From contig SUGL01000009.1 in NCBI GenBank assembly GCA_004963905.1, positions 62,001 through 126,000 of the forward strand: 64,000 nt of DNA, given 5' to 3'. The position numbers and the translations under genes are program-made. Every line of letters starts with the position of its first letter. Positions within the stretch are counted from its first letter, which is position 1. This DNA is from Mesorhizobium sp. Its GTDB lineage: Bacteria > Pseudomonadota > Alphaproteobacteria > Rhizobiales > Rhizobiaceae. Of the stretch, positions 55,062-61,154 are shown piece by piece. A model generated the notes under the pieces. The model searched no databases. It worked only from the letters and a program-made list of their open reading frames with translations, and had not been told where the DNA came from.

Positions 55062-55150
55062 TCCTTCTGACTGACGACTTGCGCAGCCGGCTGCTCGCCA
55101 ATGGGATCCGTGTGGTCCGGCGCTCGAAGCCAGCGCTATATGTTGGTTAG
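55058..55150 (+). pseudogene. DUF2958 gene, 5' fragment
   Basis: ATG 55058 overlaps the ardC stop (ATGA). The first 16 codons, MILLTDDLRSRLLANG, match the start of DUF2958 proteins, which normally follow ardC and are about 110-140 residues. After that the sequence no longer matches, and a TAG ends the frame after 30 codons. The break is at about 55105-55110, next to the stop codon of a leftward response regulator gene. Confidence 0.75.
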
Positions 55151-55527
55151 GTTTTTGCGGAGAAAACGTGAGTGACAAGTCGTTGTAGATGCGCTGGCGC
55201 GAACGGCTTGCTCAAGCGCGGGCAGTCGCGCAGGTGGGGCGGCAGGATAGCGCGGTCGAAGCCGGTCGTGAAAACGAACGGCACGTCAAGCGCGACGAGT
55301 TGGTCGGCCACGTCATAGGAGGTTCCATCACCGAGCTGCACGTCTAGGATCGCGCCATCGGGCCGACCATTGGCCAGAACGTCCAACGCCTCGGCGCGCG
55401 ATCCTACGGTTGTGACAAGCGCTCCCATTTGCGCGACAGCCTCTTCCAACTCCAGCGCCACGAGAAACTCATCCTCGACGACGAGAATGTTGAGGCCGCA
55501 AAGTCGGCAATCGCCTAACACGAGCAC
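55147..55527 (-). CDS. Response regulator, receiver domain only
   Basis: A 126-residue single receiver domain: NILVVEDEFLVALELEEAV (acidic pair), GAILDVQLGDGTSYDVAD with the phospho-acceptor Asp, TTGFD for the switch Thr, and LSKPFAPAHL with the conserved Lys. No output domain. GTG 55527 begins one base after the stop of the kinase gene, so the pair is co-transcribed. Stand-alone receivers next to HWE kinases often act as phosphate sinks or links in the general stress pathway. Confidence 0.9.
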   Translation of the reverse strand: MLVLGDCRLCGLNILVVEDEFLVALELEEAVAQMGALVTTVGSRAEALDVLANGRPDGAILDVQLGDGTSYDVADQLVALDVPFVFTTGFDRAILPPHLRDCPRLSKPFAPAHLQRLVTHVFSAKT

Positions 55528-55528
55528 C

Positions 55529-56860
55529 TCATGCCTCTAGCGCGAATTCCACCCGGCAAATAGCGCCGTGCGGGGAAAGGTCGAGACTGCTCGTGCCGCC
55601 CAACATATGGCCAACACTTCGCCTGATCAGGCCGCTTCCAAATCCACTCGCGCGCGGCGTCTCCGCGATGGACACCCCACTCTCCCGCCATTCGAACGAC
55701 AGGCTCTCCTTGCCGTCTCCGCGGATGATGCTCCATGTGATGTCGAGGCGCCCATGGGACTGCGCGAACGCGCCGTATTTCACGGCATTGGTGGCGAGTT
55801 CGTGCACGAGCATGGCAAACGCCTGTGTCTGTCGCCGCGACAGCGCGACCTTTGGTCCCTTGATCGCGAGCCGGCCATCTTCTTCCCAGCCATGGGCGGC
55901 AAGCTCCGACCTGACCAGTTCGTGAAGATCGACGCGGCCGGAACTCTGGCGCAACAACAGGTCCTGCGAACGGGACAGCGAGCCGAGCCGCTCGAGAAAG
56001 GCCTCTCTGAACTGTTGCAGCGACTTGCTGCGGCGCAGGGTGGCCGTCACAAGCGACTGCACGTTGGCGAGAATGTTCTTCACCCGGTGCTGGAGCTCGC
56101 CGACCATCACCATCTGCTCCGCCTCGCGACGTCGCTTCTCTGTCTCGTCCCGGATCGCCAGAAGAATGCGCGGCAGATGGTCTAGCGCCCGGCCGTTGAG
56201 GAGCATCGTACGCTGTCCAATACCCGGAAACTCATGCCTGACTTCAAAGTCGTCGAACCGACGATCGTTCGGCAAAACGTCCTCCAGCGCCGTGCGCAAT
56301 TCCGGGATATCCCATTGTCCGTTGCCGATGTCGTAAATCAGCCTGCCTTGGGTTTCCTTCGGTGAAACGTGGAACATGTCATAGAAGGATTGGTTGGCGC
56401 TTTCCACGCGCAGGTCGGGTTCCAGCACCAGCAATGCCTCCCGAATGCTGTCGATAAGCTTTTCGGAGAACTCCTTGCTGGCGATCAACTCGTTTTCGAT
56501 GCGCTCACGTTCCGTTACGTCCGAGATTGCGAGGAAGATGCGCTTCATATCCGGGGACTGAACCAGCTGCCGCGCATTGACCAGCATGACCCGCCTGCCG
56601 ATCATCTCGAATTCATGCTCGACGCGGTAATCCTCCACGGTGTCGGTTTCAGTGAGGATTTCTCCGATCAGCCGCCGAAGTTCCGGGATGTCCCATTGAC
56701 CATTTCCGAGATCGCGTAGCTGCCGCCCGATCGTCTCCTCCTTGGAAACTTGGAAGCACCTGTAGAACGCCCGGTTGGCATGGAAGACAGCTAGATCATG
56801 CTCCAGCACGAGGACTGGCTCGCGCATGGTGTCTACGATCGATGTCGCGATCTCGGTCAT
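55529..56860 (-). CDS. PAS-domain sensor histidine kinase, HWE/HisKA_2 type
   Basis: A 443-residue cytoplasmic kinase without transmembrane segments. Two similar PAS domains (about residues 1-120 and 125-245) share the motif GNGQWDIPELR and are probably a duplication. The phospho-acceptor His is in VGELQHRVKNILANVQSLVT, typical of the HWE/HisKA_2 group, and the ATPase domain has HELATNAVKYGAF. This group is used by rhizobia to feed the PhyR-NepR-EcfG stress pathway, which may be meaningful given the stress promoters in this window, but the link is inference. It appears inserted in the mobile backbone. Confidence 0.9.
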   Translation of the reverse strand: MTEIATSIVDTMREPVLVLEHDLAVFHANRAFYRCFQVSKEETIGRQLRDLGNGQWDIPELRRLIGEILTETDTVEDYRVEHEFEMIGRRVMLVNARQLVQSPDMKRIFLAISDVTERERIENELIASKEFSEKLIDSIREALLVLEPDLRVESANQSFYDMFHVSPKETQGRLIYDIGNGQWDIPELRTALEDVLPNDRRFDDFEVRHEFPGIGQRTMLLNGRALDHLPRILLAIRDETEKRRREAEQMVMVGELQHRVKNILANVQSLVTATLRRSKSLQQFREAFLERLGSLSRSQDLLLRQSSGRVDLHELVRSELAAHGWEEDGRLAIKGPKVALSRRQTQAFAMLVHELATNAVKYGAFAQSHGRLDITWSIIRGDGKESLSFEWRESGVSIAETPRASGFGSGLIRRSVGHMLGGTSSLDLSPHGAICRVEFALEA

Positions 56861-57413
56861 TTGTCTGGTCCCCGCGCGCTAAAATGAAGATCAGCCGGAT
56901 TTGGTTCCCGGCTGCGTCTAGCTTCCTGTCGCGTCACGGTGACTCGCCAGGTCATGCGGCACACCTCTGCGATCGCAGAAAAGGTTTTACCTGTGACTTC
57001 GATAGCAATGCGCTGCAGCTGCCAAAGCCGTACATGCGGCCGCAGGCGACCCGCGATGTCAGACGCGCCCGGTGCTTTGGTTTGGTTACAACAGCGTCGT
57101 CGGCACAGAAGTCTGTTTGCGGATCGGGCGCAGGTATCGCATGACATGGCAGATTGCCGATGCCACCGCAGCGGCATTCCGGGAAGGTGGCGCCCAATGA
57201 CTGTGCATGCCGCTGTCGGTCTGGGCCGAAGCCGCGCGGCGAGCAGGCAGCATCGGAGCGGCGGAGCGCATCATCGTCACAGCCGTTCGCGATCGAGGAG
57301 ATGCCTCCTGAAACGACCAAGCGGCGAACCATGAAGTCCGCAAAAAAGCAGCGACTGGGCTTTCCGGATTTTCGGCTTATCGCCTCGGGAACCGGATGTG
57401 CGGCGCGGTCCTT
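56861..57413. other. Intergenic region, no gene recognised
   Basis: About 550 bp between the leftward kinase and the parB-like leader. Frames in all directions look random. It may hold the right-hand end of the inserted two-component segment; no matching inverted repeats were seen with 55100-55150. Confidence 0.4.
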
Positions 57414-57493
57414 AGAGTGAGAGGGCGGCGTCGCCGTTCGTGACGGGTTGGAGGTCGAGGGGAGTTCCCGACCGCCCGTCGCGGAGAAAAACC
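57414..57493 (+). promoter_or_regulatory. Conserved leader of the parB-like gene, copy 2
   Basis: 80 nt directly before ATG 57494, aligned end to end with the ardC leader at 54011-54092. The two copies end at the same distance from their start codons. Confidence 0.6.
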
Positions 57494-59623
57494 ATGGCGA
57501 TCGCCAAGCAGAAGATCACCCTCAACGCTTCGCGCGACATCCCCTTCAACAAGCTCGTCCTCAGCCAGGCCAATGTCCGGCGCATCAAGAACGGGCAGTC
57601 GATCGAGGATCTCGCCGCTTCCATTGCCCGGCGTGGGCTCCTCCAGAGCCTCAACGTCCGGCCTGTGCTCGACGGTGAGCGCAACGAGACCGGCATGTTC
57701 GAGGTGCCCGCCGGCGGGCGCCGCTATCGCGCGCTCGAACTGCTGGTCAAGCAGAAGCGCATGGCCAAGACCGAAGCGGTGCCCTGCGTCGTTTCGGAGG
57801 CCAACAGCATCGTGCCGATCGAGGAAGACTCGCTGGCAGAGAACTTCCAGCGTGAAGATCTCCATCCCCTCGACATGTTCCGGGCCTTCCAAACGCTCCA
57901 CGACCAGGGCGCCACGCACGAGGAGATCGCGACACGATTCTTCGTATCGGCCTCCTTCGTGCAGCAGCGGCTACGGATCGCCAAGGTCTCGCCCAAGCTG
58001 CTCGACATCTATGAGCAGGACGGCATGAAGCTCGACCAACTCATGGCTTTCACCGTGACCGATGATCACGCGCGCCAGGAGCAGGTCTGGGAAGCGCTTC
58101 AGAAGTCCTGGTCGCAGGAGCCGCATCAGATCCGCCGCATGCTGACCGAGACGGCGATCCGGGCAAGCGATCGCCGGGCATTGTTCGTCGGGGTCGACGC
58201 TTATGTCGCCGCCGGAGGGATCGTGCTGCGCGACCTGTTCGAGGCCGACAATGGCGGCTGGCTGCAGGATCCGGCGCTGCTCGATGGTCTCGTCGGCGAG
58301 AAGCTGCGCGCCAGTGCCGAAGAGATCGCGGCTGAGGGCTGGAAATGGATCGTCGTCGACGTCGACCTGCCCTATGGCCATGAGCACGGCATGCGATCCC
58401 TGACCGGCACCTTCGCCGATCTCACCGACGAGGAGAAGGCCAACCGCGAAGCGCTCCGCAACGAGTATGACCAGATCGAGGCGCAGTATGGCGAGGCCGA
58501 CGAACTGCCCGATGAGGTCGATCAGCGGCTCGGCGAAATCGAGCAGGCGCTCGAGCAGTTCGAGAACCGCCCGATGATCTATAAGGCGGCCGAGATTGCC
58601 CGCGCCGGCGCCTTCGTCAGCATCGATCGGGACGGCAACCTGGTCGTTGATCGCGGCTATGTCCGGCCCGAGGACGAGGCGCCTGAAACGGTCGACGGCG
58701 AGGCTGACCAGCCACAGGACGAGCCCGAAGGCGATAGTGCCGATTCCGCGGTTCGCCGGACCACGATCACCATCGGCGTTCAGGCGTCGGAGCCCGACGA
58801 GGAGGATGAGAGCGACACGATCAAGCCGCTGCCGGAGCGGCTGGTCATCGACCTCACTGCGCACCGCACGCTGGCCCTACGCAACGCCGTCGCCGGCAAC
58901 CCGCACATCGCCATGACCGCGCTGCTCCATCGGCTGGTGCTCGACTGCTTCGGTCACCGCTCGTCGACCGGCTGTCTCGAGGCCTCGGTGCGCCACGTCT
59001 ACTTCACCGCGCAGGACGCCGACCTCAAGGACAGTCCGGCCGCCAAGGCCGTTGCCGACCGACAGGAAGCCTGGAAGGCCGACGTTCTGTTCGGCGACGA
59101 CGAGGTGCTGTGGACCTGGCTCGATGCGCTCGACGAAGCCAGCCGGCTGGCGCTTCTGGCGCATTGCGTCAGTTTCGGGATCAATGCGCTTTACGAGCGT
59201 ATCAATCCCTATGGTTCCGGTGTCAGCCAGCACGGTCTCGAGCAGCGCCTGCGCCAGGCGGATCGGCTGGCCCGGGTGACCGGGTTGGACATGGTCGACG
59301 CCGGCTGGCGGCCGACCGTCGCCAACTATCTCGGCCGCGTCACGAAATCCCGCATCCTCGAAGCCGTGCGCGAGGGCGCCGGCGAACGCGCGGCGCAACT
59401 CATCGACCACCTCAAGAAGGGCGAGATGGCCAAGGAGGCGGAGCGGCTGCTGGCCGACAGCGGCTGGCTGCCCGAGTCGCTGCGCCTCGCTGGTGACGAA
59501 CCCGCCGTCGATCAGCAGGGCGAGGATGAGGGCGACGACGCGGCGCTGCCAGCATTCCTCGCCGGCGACCAAGACGTTGCCGCCGGAGCCGAAGAACCGG
59601 TGCAGCCGATTGCTGCTGAGTAG
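57494..59623 (+). CDS. Large ParB-like nuclease/partition domain protein of plasmid/ICE type
   Basis: A 709-residue protein. Residues about 15-130 are a ParB/Spo0J N-terminal domain (IPFNKLVLSQANVRRIKNGQ, LLQSLNVRPVL, VPAGGRRYRALELLV and the catalytic-like box EDSLAENFQREDLHPLDMF). A KorB-like helix-turn-helix follows (THEEIATRFFVSASFVQQRL). The long C-terminal half has an acidic linker (residues about 400-455) and an alpha-helical domain (LTAHRTLALRNAVAGNPHIA). Proteins of this layout are encoded next to ardC and SNF2/Strawberry-notch genes on rhizobial plasmids and ICEs. GCGGAGAAAA precedes ATG 57494. A terminator follows the stop. Confidence 0.9.
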   Translation: MAIAKQKITLNASRDIPFNKLVLSQANVRRIKNGQSIEDLAASIARRGLLQSLNVRPVLDGERNETGMFEVPAGGRRYRALELLVKQKRMAKTEAVPCVVSEANSIVPIEEDSLAENFQREDLHPLDMFRAFQTLHDQGATHEEIATRFFVSASFVQQRLRIAKVSPKLLDIYEQDGMKLDQLMAFTVTDDHARQEQVWEALQKSWSQEPHQIRRMLTETAIRASDRRALFVGVDAYVAAGGIVLRDLFEADNGGWLQDPALLDGLVGEKLRASAEEIAAEGWKWIVVDVDLPYGHEHGMRSLTGTFADLTDEEKANREALRNEYDQIEAQYGEADELPDEVDQRLGEIEQALEQFENRPMIYKAAEIARAGAFVSIDRDGNLVVDRGYVRPEDEAPETVDGEADQPQDEPEGDSADSAVRRTTITIGVQASEPDEEDESDTIKPLPERLVIDLTAHRTLALRNAVAGNPHIAMTALLHRLVLDCFGHRSSTGCLEASVRHVYFTAQDADLKDSPAAKAVADRQEAWKADVLFGDDEVLWTWLDALDEASRLALLAHCVSFGINALYERINPYGSGVSQHGLEQRLRQADRLARVTGLDMVDAGWRPTVANYLGRVTKSRILEAVREGAGERAAQLIDHLKKGEMAKEAERLLADSGWLPESLRLAGDEPAVDQQGEDEGDDAALPAFLAGDQDVAAGAEEPVQPIAAE

Positions 59624-59662
59624 CAGCCCCCCACAGACGGAGTCACCCCGCCCTTCATACCT

Positions 59663-59687
59663 GGCCCGGCAATCTGCCGGGCCTTTT
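59663..59687 (+). terminator. Rho-independent terminator after the parB-like gene
   Basis: Perfect 9-bp stem GGCCCGGCA/TGCCGGGCC with a 3-nt loop, followed by TTTT; 40 bp after the stop codon. Confidence 0.8.
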
Positions 59688-59706
59688 CGTTTCAGGAGAG
59701 ATTTGA

Positions 59707-60169
59707 ATGTCTGCCTCTTTGATCTTCGACATCACCCCGCGCGGCTCGCTGGTCGCCTATTCGGACGGTGCGCCTCGACCGCCGGCGCGCTTCACCAGGA
59801 AGCTCGCGGCCTGGCAACGCCGCAACGGCACCGGCCGGCTGGTCCGCAAGGAGCCGGCTCGCGAACGCTCCACTTATATGTCCCCAACCTGCTTCACCCT
59901 GCATGAGGGGACCTTCGGCCAGAATGGCATCATCCTCGTCTCGGTGATGCGCACCTACGGCATCGACAGCGATCTGAGGTTCCGCGTCATCGAATGTCCC
60001 GGCATCGGCCAGGTCCGCGTGCTGCAGGCCATGGCTACGGCATCTCGCCGAAAGCCGCGACGCCGCCGAGTTGTGGCTGGCAAGGAACGGCCATCACCAG
60101 GCCCGCATCGAGGAGGTGACCGCCGACGAACTCAGCGCTAATGCCGTCGTGGGACGCGCCGCAGCCTGA
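59707..60169 (+). pseudogene. Mobile-element backbone small protein, frameshifted
   Basis: From ATG 59707 (GGAGAG site upstream) the frame encodes SASLIFDITPRGSLVAYSDG ... FTLHEGTFGQNGIILVSVMR ... GQVRVLQAM, a small protein family always found in this plasmid/ICE backbone. At about 60033 the homology moves to another frame (LRHLAESRDAAELWLARNGH ... EEVTADELSANAVVGRAAA) and ends at TGA 60167-60169. One base appears gained, or two lost. Without a shift the product ends in an unrelated Arg-rich tail at 60141. Confidence 0.7.
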
Positions 60170-60243
60170 CGACGGCGAGCACACCAGCTTTCACGGCGGA
60201 ACGCACCGCCATTTTCAATCACCCCCACGAACGAGGCGAACCG

Positions 60244-60270
60244 GCCCGGGCTCTTGAATGAGCGCCGGGC
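60244..60270 (+). terminator. Terminator-like hairpin
   Basis: GCCCGG-GCTC / GAGC-g-CCGGGC stem with a 6-nt loop, 75 bp after the frameshifted gene. Only a short T-stretch follows (CTTT after eight bases), so it may be an mRNA-processing or stability hairpin instead. Confidence 0.4.
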
Positions 60271-60293
60271 AACTCGCTTTGCGGAGACGGATC

Positions 60294-60717
60294 ATGCCCG
60301 AATTCACCATTGAAACGACGTACCACCTGCCGGTCTACCGGCAGCGCACCTATACGGCCGACACGCCCGACGCGGCCTGCCGGCTCGCCATCGAGGACAA
60401 GGACTGGTCCGAACAGAAAGAGGATTGCCAGTCCTGCGGCGAGACCTTTGTCACCGGCATCTGGCAAGGAGCCGATGCCGCCTACCGCGGTCCCACAGTA
60501 CAAGTCGCCCCGCACTTTGAGGAAACGGTGCAGCGCCAGGCGCGGCACTTCGAAGTCTTGCTCGGACTGCTCAAGATCCTCCTCGCGATTGCGAAGCGGG
60601 TCAACGACTGCCCCCGAATGGACCGGCAAGGCCACATGGGCGGTGCAACGCGCCGAAGCCATCCTCGACGACGCACGCGGTCCGGACGAACCGAACAGCG
60701 CAGGAGACGTCCTATGA
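60294..60717 (+). pseudogene. Second mobile-element backbone small protein, frameshifted
   Basis: From ATG 60294 (GCGGAGA site) the frame gives PEFTIETTYHLPVYRQRTYT, AACRLAIEDKDWSEQKEDCQ, GIWQGADAAYRGP and HFEVLLGLLKILLAIAKRV. The continuation EWTGKATWAVQRAEAILDDA is in the next frame and ends at the stop 60715-60717. The shift lies between about 60590 and 60620. The intact form should be about 140 residues. Function unknown; a conserved neighbour of the DUF6117 gene, whose start overlaps its end. Confidence 0.65.
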
Positions 60718-60980
60718 GCATTCCCGACTTTGCCCGCGTCAATTTCCAGACGCTGCTTCGCGCCGCCGGTGACGGCAATCTGGCGCTGATGGAGTGCCTC
60801 GACGCCGAAACCGCGCAGCCGCGCTACGTGATCTGCGCCGTCTCTCGTGACGGCGCGGACTGTGTGTTCACACCGTTCGGGCATCTGGCCGAAGGCAATC
60901 CCTTCGACGCCTATCGGCCGCCCGATCCCGCCGGCCCGAACGGCTTCCTGCCCGTGGCCGACCCGGCCGACCCGGAATAA
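60714..60980 (+). CDS. DUF6117 family protein
   Basis: An 88-residue protein: SIPDFARVNFQTLLRAAGDG, NLALMECLDAETAQPRYVIC, DCVFTPFGHLAEGNPFDAYR. This is the DUF6117 family of rhizobial plasmids. Start 60714 has AGGAG upstream; the frame is continuous with the gene upstream only because of that gene's frameshift. A strong terminator follows. Function unknown. Confidence 0.82.
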   Translation: MSIPDFARVNFQTLLRAAGDGNLALMECLDAETAQPRYVICAVSRDGADCVFTPFGHLAEGNPFDAYRPPDPAGPNGFLPVADPADPE

Positions 60981-61004
60981 CCATCACGCCCTGACCCCCC
61001 CTCC

Positions 61005-61033
61005 AGCGCCCGTCCTGCGGCCGGGCGCTTGTT
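61005..61033 (+). terminator. Rho-independent terminator after the DUF6117 gene
   Basis: 8-bp perfect stem AGCGCCCG/CGGGCGCT with a 9-nt loop, then TGTTT, 25 bp after the stop. Confidence 0.7.
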
Positions 61034-61154
61034 TCATGTCGGGCCCAAGGCCGACCGAGGGGGAGAGGCTGGCCGGGGACAGGTTCGAGCCGCTCCGGTC
61101 GAGAGAGAGCACCGCGCGCGGCTCGATTTCCGGTTGCTCTCCGAGGATCCCATC

